The notes beneath the pieces were generated by a model. That model made no database searches. It was not told the DNA's origin and saw nothing but the letters and a program-made list of their open reading frames with translations. A DNA stretch of 34,493 nucleotides from assembly GCF_023242365.1 (NCBI RefSeq), contig NZ_JALLIX010000059.1, forward strand, positions 1-34,493. Direction: 5' to 3'. Both the position numbers and the translations under genes were made by a program. Origin of the DNA: Pseudomonas sp. MWU13-2100 (lineage in GTDB: Bacteria > Pseudomonadota > Gammaproteobacteria > Pseudomonadales > Pseudomonadaceae). This document shows, one piece after another, positions 8,026 through 15,099 of this stretch; within the stretch, counting starts at the first letter, position 1; every line of letters starts with the position of its first letter.

Positions 8026-9082
8026 AAGGACTCCCGAGGTGCCAACGAATTGTAAAGAATCAAGGGTAACGAAGCTGATCGGCCGTGGACAGTTCGAGCC
8101 AGGTAGAAATCGTATCGGGCCTGGACAAGGGCAAGGACGACAAGCGAAATTTCATGTGGCACTGCACGCCAGATCGCGGGGCGCGCCACTCTACGCTGTT
8201 TTTCATACGGGTAAAGTCGAAAAAACCCGGCATGCCCGTCCTAGAGCAAGCGCTTGGGACAATCCACAGAAGCTGTGGATAACTCAGTGGACAACCCCTC
8301 TCCAACCCCCGCAAAGCCGCATGGAATGGGGCTCGCAGTCAAACTGTCGATTTTTTCACCAATAAAAAAAGACGATATTTTTCATTGACTTGTATTTGCG
8401 ATACAGGCATTCGAGGGACCGATTGCGCAGATGACACTCCGGTGACAAGCCATGGCCCGATTGTGCACAAGTAGTGCGACAACGGTTATATCGACGCACC
8501 TTTTTTGCACAGGCGCGGCCATTCGCGCTTTGACGCCAAACCTGGCGCAGGCGCCTCGCCGCCCTTTGAGCGGCGTCCCGCCAACGGGCTAGCGCCGCGA
8601 TAACCCCGGCAGCGCCTTGAACAAGCTTTTTGCTAACCCCCTTCCCTTATCCGTTTTAATGCGATAGTATCCGCACCGTTAGTACCAAGCTGAAAGTCAA
8701 TTCTGGTCGAACATCCCCCAAGCACTTTCCAAAATGGATCAGTCGCTCGAAAAAGGGATCGACCCCTCGATGGTTTCCAGGTAAATCCTCTCCAGTACAG
8801 CCTTATGAAAGGCGGCTGCCGAAGGTTGTTACTCTGACCGAACCAACCTGCAAGATTGATCAGGATCTTCACCCCGGGCCCAGAACCTTAGCCCCTGTTG
8901 TGACTGCCTGCCCTCCTAAGTACCTACCTGCCAGCCCAAGCGCCACTCAATTTCATGCGCTTCAACTGGCGGCTTTGTTCCAGTCAGGTTCTTCGTCCGA
9001 TCCATAATGGTTCGACGCTACTGGAACGTTTTAACGTTGCACGGATCAGATTCCGTGTCATTTGCAGGAACACCTAATAATT
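8026..9082. other. 1 kb gap without a firm gene
   Basis: No open frame here has convincing support. Two overlapping antisense frames at 8085-8282 (plus) and 8060-8314 (minus) have acceptable codon use but neither has a recognisable product. The gap holds a perfect palindrome ATCCACAG-AAG-CTGTGGAT at 8262-8280 whose right arm extends into TGTGGATAA, an exact DnaA-box sequence. A/T-rich sequence with TTGACT at 8384-8389 could be part of a promoter. The segment from about 8640 to 9082 precedes the small gene at 9083 and may be its long leader. Confidence 0.5.
8262..8282. promoter_or_regulatory. DnaA-box-containing palindrome
   Basis: ATCCACAG (8262-8269) and CTGTGGAT (8273-8280) form a perfect inverted repeat around AAG. 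TGTGGATAA at 8274-8282 matches the DnaA box TTATCCACA on the other strand without mismatch. A TGGACAAC follows closely. A single box is not an origin; it could regulate a nearby gene or titrate DnaA. Confidence 0.4.
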
Positions 9083-9307
9083 ATGTCGACTCAAATCCAT
9101 ACCCAGGACGCTATTCGCACCCTGACCAACGCCTTCGCACCGATGAACTGCCTGATCATGGCCGCTCGCAAAGGCTGCTTCAGCTTCACGCTGGTCAACG
9201 AACACGGTATCGCCCGTCACAGCGAACGCCTGTATCCAGACCAGTACTCCAGCGCCGAACCGCTGCAAGCGGTGATCGACCGCACGCGCCAGGCCCTGGT
9301 TGCCTGA
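9083..9307 (+). CDS. small conserved hypothetical protein
   Basis: 74 residues beginning MSTQIHTQDAIRTLTNAFAPMNC. The upstream in-frame start at 9062 would add seven residues that overlap the likely ribosome binding site (GCAGGA at 9064-9069), so ATG 9083 is preferred. The sequence is soluble and compact with no membrane segment: an N-terminal helix, a likely beta pair (CFSFTLVNEHGIARHSERLYP) and a C-terminal helix. The family looks Pseudomonas-restricted but I cannot assign a function. It stands alone, with a long leader upstream and its own terminator just downstream. Confidence 0.75.
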   Translation: MSTQIHTQDAIRTLTNAFAPMNCLIMAARKGCFSFTLVNEHGIARHSERLYPDQYSSAEPLQAVIDRTRQALVA

Positions 9308-9331
9308 AGTTCGAAACAAGCTGTAACCCAA

Positions 9332-9361
9332 AAAGCCCAGCCTCAGCAGCTGGGTTTTTTA
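9332..9361 (+). terminator. intrinsic terminator after the small gene at 9083
   Basis: CCCAGC (9336-9341) pairs with GCTGGG (9349-9354) across a short loop and is followed by seven T (9355-9361). Confidence 0.8.
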
Positions 9362-9389
9362 TTGCCTGAAGTTTCGCGATTTTGGCTGT

Positions 9390-9480
9390 ATTGCTAAGTA
9401 CGAATAAATATATAAGCCGCATGCTCATGGTTTAAATATTTTAAAAACAGTCCTTTACAACAAAGATATGACACTACACT
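9390..9480. other. A/T-rich block
   Basis: About 90 bases that are much richer in A and T than the surroundings, including AATAAATATATAA and TTTAAATATTTTAAAA. It may hold the promoter of the gene at 9598 (TTTACA near 9454) or be a site for MvaT/H-NS-type proteins. Neither is proved by sequence alone. Confidence 0.35.
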
Positions 9481-9597
9481 TCAACTCAAGCGGCCCGGGC
9501 CGCTTCCGGCGGGCCTGAACGTCTCAACCGCTACCAGGGGCCAGGCCACGCCGACCAATAAAAACGCCGATCACACGGCAGGAGCATCGAGGGTGTC

Positions 9598-10080
9598 ATG
9601 GGTATCGCCGCCAGGGAACTGCGCCTTTATGTGATTCGTCCGACCCTGCTGTACCTGGGCCGCCACAGCCCGAGCGCCGAAGCGCTGCTGCTGGGTGTCG
9701 CCGCCAGCCAGTCGGACCTGGGCTCGGCCCTGCACGACCGCCGCGGCCACGGCCTGTATTGCATCGACGAGAGCCGCCATGCCGCGCTGTGGGACCGTTA
9801 CCTGGCCCCGGACCCGGAATTGGCCAGCCTGGTTCGTGGCCTGGCCAGCCAGCACGCTTTTTTCAGCAGCCCGAATCTCGAACTCGCGGTGAACCTGCGT
9901 TATTCCACCGCCATTGCCTGGCTGCTGGTGGAAGAACGCTACCCACACTTACCCGCCGTCGACGATCTGCTCGGTATGGCGCGGATCTGGCGACAGACTT
10001 TCCAGCCACACGGACGTTTAAGGGACTTTACCCGCGCCTGGCGAAGTTGTGACTCAACGGTCACTCCAGTCGCTTGCTAG
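9598..10080 (+). CDS. conserved hypothetical protein with lysozyme-like/phage-like N-terminal pattern
   Basis: 160 residues. ATG 9598 follows GGAGCATCGAGGG. The N-terminal part reads RPTLLYLGRHSPSAEALLLGVAASQSDLGSALHDRRGHGLYCID. Small proteins in tailed phages share the pattern RPTL..LG..SPAAE.L.LGTA..ES...GLGLYQ as I remember them, and the E/S...GLYQ spacing resembles soluble lytic transglycosylases. Here the expected catalytic Glu would be replaced by Gln (residue about 38) and GLYQI by GLYCID, so activity is doubtful. There is no signal peptide. It lies directly upstream of the FadL-type gene, as a hypothetical gene does in P. aeruginosa. The function is unknown; the phage-like resemblance is recalled, not searched. 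Confidence 0.72.
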   Translation: MGIAARELRLYVIRPTLLYLGRHSPSAEALLLGVAASQSDLGSALHDRRGHGLYCIDESRHAALWDRYLAPDPELASLVRGLASQHAFFSSPNLELAVNLRYSTAIAWLLVEERYPHLPAVDDLLGMARIWRQTFQPHGRLRDFTRAWRSCDSTVTPVAC

Positions 10081-10224
10081 AGCCAAAACCCAGTTTCTGG
10101 AAAAACCAAGTGACTTTGGTTGGATTGTCCTACAAAACCGCTCTATCTCCAGCAATACACCCTATAGCGCAGAAGCGAAAATGTTGGTAGTTTTCGCCTC
10201 GGTGATCACCACGGAGTTCTAATA
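10081..10224 (+). promoter_or_regulatory. upstream region of the FadL-type gene with an inverted repeat
   Basis: AACCAA and TTGGTT form a six-base inverted repeat around GTGACT (about 10105-10122). Just after it a weak sigma70-like pair, TTGGAT then CTATCT with 17 bases between, can be read. A repressor site overlapping the promoter would fit a fatty-acid-responsive gene, but the repeat does not match the PsrA consensus GAAAC-N-GTTTC. Confidence 0.35.
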
Positions 10225-11505
10225 ATGAAAAAAGTAATGCTCAAGACCACTCTCAGCCTTTCTGTTGCTCTGGCATCCACCCAGCTTCTCGCGAGTGGCT
10301 TTGCCCTCAACGAACAGAGCATCAGCGGGATGGGGACCGGTTATGCGGGTCGATCTTCTTCCGCTGAAGATGCAAGCACCATTTACGGCAACCCTGCCGG
10401 CATGTCCCTGCTCAAGCGCGATCAAGTCACTGCCGGCGTTGCCGCAATCGATGCCAGTTCCGATATCAAGACCGTTCGCGGCGGCCCTCCAGGCGGCACC
10501 AGTGACGGCGACATGGTTCCATTCACCTCTGTACCCAACGCCTTCTTCGTCAAACAGCTGGGTAACGGCTGGGCACTGGGTCTGGGTGCCTACGCACCTT
10601 TCGGCCTGATAACCGACTATGAAAGCAGCGCTTCCGGTCGTTATTACGGCCAGAAGAGCGAAGTCAAGGTTGTCACCCTGCAACCGACTGTCAGCTATGC
10701 GTTCAACGATATGGTTTCCGTCGGTTTCGGTCCGACCATCAACCGTATCAGCGGCGAACTGAGCTCCGCGACGCCTTTTGCCCCGACTTTCGGGCGCAAT
10801 GACGGCTCGGTGGACGTCAAGGGCGACGACACGGCGATCGGCTACAACATCGGTGTCATTGTCCAACCTACCGACACCACCCGCCTGGGCCTGACCTACC
10901 ATTCCAAGGTCAGCTACACCCTGGATGGCCACACCAGCATCACCGGTGTCGGCTTCGGTCCTTTCAACGGTACCCGCTACAAGGGCTCCCTGGATATCAC
11001 CACGCCAGAGAACGTCGACTTCTCGATCACCCAGAAACTGGATGACCAGTGGACCGTATATGCCGGTAGCACCTGGACCCGCTGGAGCCGCCTGAAAGAC
11101 ATCACCATCAACAACCAGGGTGTTTCTGCCGGGCTTGGTGGCTCCGCCGGTCCGATCGGTACCATCACCGAACAACAGAACTGGCACGACACCTGGGCCT
11201 CGGCCATCGGTGTTTCCTACCGGGTCAACAAGGAATGGGTCCTGCGCAGCGGCTTGTCGGTTGACCAGGCGCCAACCAACAACACCGATCGCTCCGTCCG
11301 TATCCCGACAGGCGATCGTCGCGCCATCAGCTTCGGTGCCGGCTACAGCCCAACCGACGACCTGACGATTGATGTCGCGCTCTCCTACCTCAAGGAAGAA
11401 GACGTCAACGTCAACCTGAACAACCCGCAAAAAGGCGGCGTCTACACCGCCAAGTACGAAAACAGCGCATGGGGCTACGGCCTGGGCATGACGTACAAGT
11501 TCTGA
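10225..11505 (+). CDS. FadL/TodX family outer membrane long-chain fatty acid/hydrocarbon transporter
   Basis: 426 residues. A signal peptide (MKKVMLKTTLSLSVALASTQLLA) is cut before SGFALNEQSISGMGTGYAGRSSSAEDASTIYGNPAGMS, the hallmark N-terminal hatch segment of FadL-type proteins in which NPAG is strongly conserved. The rest alternates as expected for a 14-strand beta barrel and ends in GYGLGMTYKF, with the C-terminal Phe typical of outer membrane barrels recognised by BamA. The protein moves hydrophobic molecules such as fatty acids from outside into the outer membrane. ATG 10225 follows GGAG. It corresponds by position to PA1288 of P. aeruginosa. It is a single-gene unit with a strong terminator. 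Confidence 0.93.
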   Translation: MKKVMLKTTLSLSVALASTQLLASGFALNEQSISGMGTGYAGRSSSAEDASTIYGNPAGMSLLKRDQVTAGVAAIDASSDIKTVRGGPPGGTSDGDMVPFTSVPNAFFVKQLGNGWALGLGAYAPFGLITDYESSASGRYYGQKSEVKVVTLQPTVSYAFNDMVSVGFGPTINRISGELSSATPFAPTFGRNDGSVDVKGDDTAIGYNIGVIVQPTDTTRLGLTYHSKVSYTLDGHTSITGVGFGPFNGTRYKGSLDITTPENVDFSITQKLDDQWTVYAGSTWTRWSRLKDITINNQGVSAGLGGSAGPIGTITEQQNWHDTWASAIGVSYRVNKEWVLRSGLSVDQAPTNNTDRSVRIPTGDRRAISFGAGYSPTDDLTIDVALSYLKEEDVNVNLNNPQKGGVYTAKYENSAWGYGLGMTYKF

Positions 11506-11540
11506 TTCACGATGGGCCTGAACCGCTCGTCAGTTGGATA

Positions 11541-11574
11541 GAAAAAACCCGCATCGGCTGATGCGGGTTTTTTA
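11541..11574. terminator. bidirectional intrinsic terminator
   Basis: CCCGCATC (11548-11555) and GATGCGGG (11560-11567) form a perfect eight-base stem with a GGCT loop. It is followed by TTTTTT on the plus strand and, read from the other side, also by a T run (AAAAAA at 11542-11547). It can end both the FadL-type gene and the glutathione peroxidase remnant transcribed towards it. Confidence 0.88.
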
Positions 11575-11585
11575 TCGCCTGATGT

Positions 11586-11831
11586 TTATCGGGGCTTCGA
11601 GGCGATGGCCTTCTCCATCGCTTCGATCAAGTCAGGGGTGTCGGGCTTGGTCAGGCTGGAGAAGTGCGCGATCACCCTGCCCTGGCGATCCAGCACGTAC
11701 TTGTAGAAATTCCACTTCGGCACCGCGCTCTGCTGCGCCAGCACCTTGAACAGGTGCACGGCATCCGGCCGCCAGGACCGCCCCGGAAAAGGCCATCAAA
11801 ACGGCGGAACCGCCAGCCAGCGCATCGCCAT
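11586..11831 (-). pseudogene. glutathione peroxidase remnant (large internal deletion and frameshift)
   Basis: Read on the minus strand from ATG 11831 (preceded by CAGGA), the sequence gives MAMRWLA. A change of frame then continues as a signal peptide core (GSAVLMAFSGAVLAA), and in the first frame PDAVHLFKVLAQQSAVPKWNFYKYVLDRQGRVIAHFSSLTKPDTPDLIEAMEKAIASKPR runs to the stop at 11586. This last part is the C-terminal end of a periplasmic glutathione peroxidase, including the conserved WNFYKYV. Missing is the whole middle, roughly 100 residues that carry the catalytic Cys/Sec motif and the Gln of the active site. A TGA also interrupts the first frame after residue 11. The gene follows the MFS and 40-residue genes, the position of the peroxidase gene (PA1287) in P. 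aeruginosa. It cannot make an active enzyme. Confidence 0.88.
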
Positions 11832-11900
11832 ATCCTGAATCCTGGAGAAAAGATCGAGCCGCCGACTTACGCGCCGGCTCCCCTTCCCAGCAAGCGGCGC

Positions 11901-12023
11901 CTAACAAGAACCCATGCCCAACTGCATCAATGCCAGGCCGCCCTGGTGCCAGCCCCACCAGGCCAGCGCCAGGAGCAGGGCGAGCAGCGCCAGGGCCAGC
12001 AGCCGCGACCAGAAGGCACTCAT
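11901..12023 (-). CDS. 40-residue single-span membrane protein
   Basis: This frame reads MSAFWSRLLALALLALLLALAWWGWHQGGLALMQLGMGSC. Its ATG (12023) overlaps the TGA of the MFS gene (12020-12022) as ATGA, which implies translational coupling. One hydrophobic helix (about residues 7-24, mainly Leu and Ala) ends in WWGW, followed by a short polar tail ending in Cys. It is too short to be found by usual gene-length cut-offs, but the overlap, codon use and helix all support it. It may be a small partner of the transporter; its function is unknown. Confidence 0.7.
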   Translation of the reverse strand: MSAFWSRLLALALLALLLALAWWGWHQGGLALMQLGMGSC

Positions 12024-13228
12024 GCCAGACCTGCCTGCGCCTGCAACCGCGCCACGGGCCGCTCACGCACCGGCCAGTTCAAGGCCGCAGCGAGCAGGCT
12101 CAGCAGGATGGAAACCTGCCAGATCAAGTCGTAGCTGCCGGTACGGTCATACACCACCCCGCCGAGCCAGCCGCCGAGGAAGGCCCCCAACTGATGGAAC
12201 AGGAACACGATCCCACCGAGCATGGAGAGATTGCGCACCCCGAACAGGGTCGCCACGGTGCCGTTGGTCAAAGGCACCGTCGACAACCAGAGAAAGCCCA
12301 TCGCCATGCCGAACAGGTAGGCACTGAATTGCGTGACCGGCACCCAGAGAAACACCACGATCACCACGGCCCGCGCCAGGTACAGGGCGGTCAGCAGGCG
12401 CGGCTTGGAGATCCTGCCGCCGAGCCAGCCGGCGGTGTAGGTGCCGAAGATATTGAACAGGCCGATCAGCGCCAGCACCGTGGTACCGACGGTGGCCGGC
12501 AGATGCTGGTCGACCAGGTAGGCCGGCAGGTGCACGCCGATAAATACCACCTGGAAACCGCAGACGAAAAAGCCGAATGCCAGCAACCAGAAGCCGGAAT
12601 GGGAACAGGCCTCGCGCAGCGCCTCGGACAGGGTCTGCTCACCCTCGAACTTGGGCAACGGCTTGTCCTTGAGCAGGCTCACCAGCGGCACGATCAGCGC
12701 CACCAGCAGGCCCAGCACCAGCAGCGCCGTCGACCAGCCGAGCCAGCCGATCAACCCCAGGGTCCCCGGCAGCATGGCAAACTGGCCGAAAGACCCGGCG
12801 GCACTGGCAATGCCCATGGCCATGCTGCGCTTTTCCGGTGGCACGGCGCGCCCGACCACGCCGAGGATCACCGAGAACGAGGTCCCCGACAGGCCGATAC
12901 CGATCAGCAGGCCGGCACTCAGGGACAGGCTCAGCGCGGAATCGGACAGGCCCATGCAGACCAACCCGGCGGTGTACAACAGCCCACCGATCAACACCAC
13001 TTTCGCTGCACCGAAGCGATCGGCCAGGGCTCCGGTGAAGGGTTGGGCCAGCCCCCAGATCAGGTTCTGCAAGGCAATGGCAAAGGCGAACACCTCACGC
13101 CCCCAACCGAACTGCGCGCTCATGGGGGACAGGAACAGCCCGAAACCGTGCCGTATCCCGAGAGACAGCGCGAGGATCAGTGCACTCCCGAGCAGAATCC
13201 AGCCACTGGCACGCCACATCGATGTCAT
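12020..13228 (-). CDS. MFS transporter (OFA/monocarboxylate-like), MarR-linked
   Basis: 402 residues with twelve hydrophobic segments. The loop after TM2 reads GALADRFGAAKVV, and the N-terminal segment (SLGIRHGFGLFLSPMSAQFGWGREVFAFAIALQN) is typical of the oxalate/formate antiporter and monocarboxylate-like branch of the MFS. ATG 13228 follows GGAGAG. Upstream on the same strand is a MarR regulator gene; the 52-base space between them contains a perfect 18-base dyad. A 40-residue membrane protein gene overlaps its stop codon. It corresponds by position to PA1286. The substrate is unknown; MarR-linked transporters often export toxic organic compounds. Confidence 0.88.
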   Translation of the reverse strand: MTSMWRASGWILLGSALILALSLGIRHGFGLFLSPMSAQFGWGREVFAFAIALQNLIWGLAQPFTGALADRFGAAKVVLIGGLLYTAGLVCMGLSDSALSLSLSAGLLIGIGLSGTSFSVILGVVGRAVPPEKRSMAMGIASAAGSFGQFAMLPGTLGLIGWLGWSTALLVLGLLVALIVPLVSLLKDKPLPKFEGEQTLSEALREACSHSGFWLLAFGFFVCGFQVVFIGVHLPAYLVDQHLPATVGTTVLALIGLFNIFGTYTAGWLGGRISKPRLLTALYLARAVVIVVFLWVPVTQFSAYLFGMAMGFLWLSTVPLTNGTVATLFGVRNLSMLGGIVFLFHQLGAFLGGWLGGVVYDRTGSYDLIWQVSILLSLLAAALNWPVRERPVARLQAQAGLA

Positions 13229-13242
13229 TATTGCTCTCCATT

Positions 13243-13260
13243 AGCGGGTATATACCCGCT
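13243..13260. promoter_or_regulatory. perfect palindromic operator upstream of the MFS gene
   Basis: AGCGGGTATATACCCGCT reads the same on both strands (18 of 18 positions). It lies 15 bases upstream of the MFS start codon and just before its ribosome binding site. The TATATA centre may double as the -10 box. A near copy lies upstream of the MarR gene at 13697-13714, so MarR binding is the natural reading. Confidence 0.72.
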
Positions 13261-13280
13261 TTATTCAAATAAAACGGCGA

Positions 13281-13694
13281 TTACTCGCCGCCTGCCAACT
13301 CTTCCAGCAAGGCCAACAGCGTGGCACGCTTTTCATCCCCGAGACGCTCCACCAGACGCTGCTGCGAGGCCTCCCAGGCAGGCTGGGCGGCCACCAGTCG
13401 CTCGGCTCCGGCGTCGGTGAGCCGGACCAGGCGATTACGCTGGTCGGCGCCTTCGGTCAGGGCCACCAGGCCATCGCCCTCCAGCACTCGCAGGTTGCGC
13501 CCGAGGGTACTGCGATCCAGGCCCATGGCTTCGGCCAGGCTGGAAATGCTCGGCTGGTCGAGACGCTTGAGATTGCACAGCAGAGAATACTGGGCAACGT
13601 TGATCCCGAAGCCGTCGAGAGCGCCGTCGTAATGCCTGCTGACGCCGCGAGCGGCGCGACGCAGGCTGATGCATAGACAATCGGTTGATAACAT
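13281..13694 (-). CDS. MarR family transcriptional regulator with N-terminal cysteines
   Basis: 137 residues from ATG 13694. The frame is open to a GTG at 13718, but that region is the promoter/operator itself. The winged helix is seen as ISSLAEAMGLDRSTLGRNLRVLEGDGLVALTEGADQRNRLVRLTDAG (about residues 46-92). The N-terminus carries Cys6 and Cys8 (MLSTDCLCISL) and a third Cys in QYSLLCNL; a Cys at this N-terminal place is a feature of peroxide- or electrophile-sensing OhrR/MarR members. It is transcribed towards the MFS gene. No Shine-Dalgarno precedes ATG 13694, and the inferred transcription start falls on that ATG, so the mRNA may be leaderless. Confidence 0.87.
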   Translation of the reverse strand: MLSTDCLCISLRRAARGVSRHYDGALDGFGINVAQYSLLCNLKRLDQPSISSLAEAMGLDRSTLGRNLRVLEGDGLVALTEGADQRNRLVRLTDAGAERLVAAQPAWEASQQRLVERLGDEKRATLLALLEELAGGE

Positions 13695-13696
13695 AA

Positions 13697-13729
13697 CGTG
13701 TGTATATACCCGTAACACAGGAAAAACAA
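13697..13729 (-). promoter_or_regulatory. MarR promoter with overlapping operator
   Basis: Reading the minus strand, TTGTTT (13729-13724) is followed after 17 bases by TATACA (13706-13701). The -10 box lies inside GGGTATATACAC (13711-13700), which differs at one position from the 12-base core GGGTATATACCC of the palindrome at 13243-13260. The seven-base step from the -10 box puts transcription start at about 13694, the A of the ATG. This is the geometry of an autorepressed, possibly leaderless gene. Confidence 0.6.
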
Positions 13730-13789
13730 GTTTGAACGATATTCAGCGGAGCGACTACTGACGCCATTGCAAGGTCGCCGAAGCCCCGC

Positions 13790-14527
13790 TCAGACCAACG
13801 CCACCCCCACCAACACCGCCATCTCCAGCAACTCCAGCAACGCCCCCGCCGTGTCGCCAGTGGTGCCGCCCAAACGCCGCATCATCAACTGCCGCAACCA
13901 GCAGAAGCCCAGCACCGCCAGCCCGACCGCCCAGAGCCCCTTGAACCCGGCCAGCAAGCCACAGGACAGCGCGCTCGCCAGCAACACATACCAACCGGCG
14001 CGGCGCGGCAGATGGTCGGCCAACGCCTGCCCCAACCCACCGGCACGCACATACGGCGTGGTCAGGAACAACCCGAGCAAGGCACTACGGCCGATCAGCG
14101 GCGCCAGCAGCAACGCCACAGTCTGCCGTTGTTCGAGCAACGCCAGCAAGGCACAGAACTTCAACAGCAGCACCAGTACCAGCGTGACCACGGCAATCGG
14201 CCCGCTGCGCGGGTCCTTCATGATCAGCAAGGTCCGCTCGCGGTCGCCAAAACCACCCAGCCAGGCATCCGCGCTGTCGGCCAGGCCGTCCAGGTGCAGG
14301 CCGCCGCTGAGCAGTACCCAGGCCGTCAGCAACAAAGCACCATGGAGCAACAACGGCGCCCCCGCCAACACCCAATCGAGCGCACAAAGCACGCCGCCGA
14401 ACAGCAACCCCACCAGCGGGTAGCAGAGCAACGAGCGCCCCATCTCCCGAGGTTCCGGCATTCCCGGCAAGCGAATCGGCAGGCTGCTGAGAAACTGCAG
14501 GGCGATCCGGAACGGCAAACCGCTCAC
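13790..14527 (-). CDS. cobS: adenosylcobinamide-GDP ribazoletransferase (cobalamin synthase)
   Basis: 245 residues, an inner-membrane enzyme with about six hydrophobic segments. It joins alpha-ribazole (or its phosphate) to adenosylcobinamide-GDP, the last assembly step of the nucleotide loop. The conserved motif GGLHLDGLADSADAWLGG (about residues 75-92), rich in Asp and used to bind Mg2+, and KDPRSGPIAV are both present. The start overlaps the stop of the alpha-ribazole phosphatase gene (ATGA, 14524-14527). It is the last gene of the cob operon; in older Pseudomonas naming it is cobV. No clear terminator follows before the MarR gene. Confidence 0.95.
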   Translation of the reverse strand: MSGLPFRIALQFLSSLPIRLPGMPEPREMGRSLLCYPLVGLLFGGVLCALDWVLAGAPLLLHGALLLTAWVLLSGGLHLDGLADSADAWLGGFGDRERTLLIMKDPRSGPIAVVTLVLVLLLKFCALLALLEQRQTVALLLAPLIGRSALLGLFLTTPYVRAGGLGQALADHLPRRAGWYVLLASALSCGLLAGFKGLWAVGLAVLGFCWLRQLMMRRLGGTTGDTAGALLELLEMAVLVGVALV

Positions 14528-15099
14528 GGCACCTCCCTCAGCCCGCCATCGGCAGCTACCTGCAAGGCGAACAAGGCACCATGGGCCGCCTCGATCTGCA
14601 ACAATTGCTCACGCGGCAACCCCCGCGCCTGGGCCAGCAACACCTTCATCACACCGCCATGACCGATCAACAGCAGCCGCTGACCGGCATAGCGCTGTTG
14701 CAGGCGCGACACGGCCCCCAACACCCGCTCGGCGAACTGCGCCACCGGCTCGCCATCAGGCGGCGTGAAGCCATAGGGATCGGCCCAGAACCGGCCCAGG
14801 TCGTCGGCGTCCGTCTCCATCAACGCCGCCGCGCTCCGCCCTTCCCAGGCACCGAAATGCAACTCCCGCAGGTCACGCTCGATCTCGACCGCAAGACTGA
14901 GGCTCGCGCCCAGCGCCTCGGCAAAACGCACGCAACGCTGCAAAGGCGAACTGATCAAGCGATCCCAAGGCCCTTGCCGCGCCACACCGGCACGCATCTG
15001 TTCCCAGCCCTTGGGCGTCAAGGCATCGTCCAGGCTGCCGCGCAAGCCACCACCCAGTTCGGTTTCACCGTGACGCAGCAGGTCCAGGCGCACACTCAT
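14524..15099 (-). CDS. cobC: alpha-ribazole phosphatase (histidine phosphatase family)
   Basis: 191 residues. The catalytic RHG motif is at residues 9-11 (LLRHGETELGG), the second conserved Arg is in SPLQRCVRFAEAL, the Glu in LRELHFGAWEG, and the second His in LIGHGGVMKVLL (about residue 147). It removes the phosphate from alpha-ribazole-5-phosphate or from adenosylcobalamin-5-phosphate. The ATG at 15099 overlaps the stop of cobT, and its own stop overlaps the start of cobS. A longer frame upstream of 15099 is an overlap with cobT and is not used. The position matches PA1280. Confidence 0.92.
   Translation of the reverse strand: MSVRLDLLRHGETELGGGLRGSLDDALTPKGWEQMRAGVARQGPWDRLISSPLQRCVRFAEALGASLSLAVEIERDLRELHFGAWEGRSAAALMETDADDLGRFWADPYGFTPPDGEPVAQFAERVLGAVSRLQQRYAGQRLLLIGHGGVMKVLLAQARGLPREQLLQIEAAHGALFALQVAADGGLREVP

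Noticed and set aside
6514..8055. 513-codon plus-strand frame opposite rmuC
   Set aside because: It mirrors RmuC codons (Leu/Gln/Arg repeats) and lacks any family motif.
8262..8282. Replication origin
   Set aside because: Only one good DnaA box, no cluster and no DNA-unwinding element; dnaA, dnaN or rpmH are not here.
8060..8314. Two overlapping short frames, plus 8085-8282 and minus 8060-8314
   Set aside because: Each has fair codon use over part of its length, but they lie antisense to each other, no ribosome binding site is convincing and neither product is recognisable. They are mentioned only in the gap entry.
11632..12066. 144-codon minus-strand frame across the peroxidase remnant
   Set aside because: It joins out-of-frame parts of the MFS end, the 40-residue gene and the remnant; the known pieces are in other frames.
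11930..13420. 496-codon plus-strand frame opposite the MFS gene
   Set aside because: Low-complexity Gln/Arg/Pro/His composition, no start site, and it covers a well-formed MFS gene and part of the MarR gene on the other strand.
13695..13718. GTG start of the MarR gene at 13718
   Set aside because: The added residues would be coded by the operator and -10 box; ATG 13694 fits the promoter geometry.
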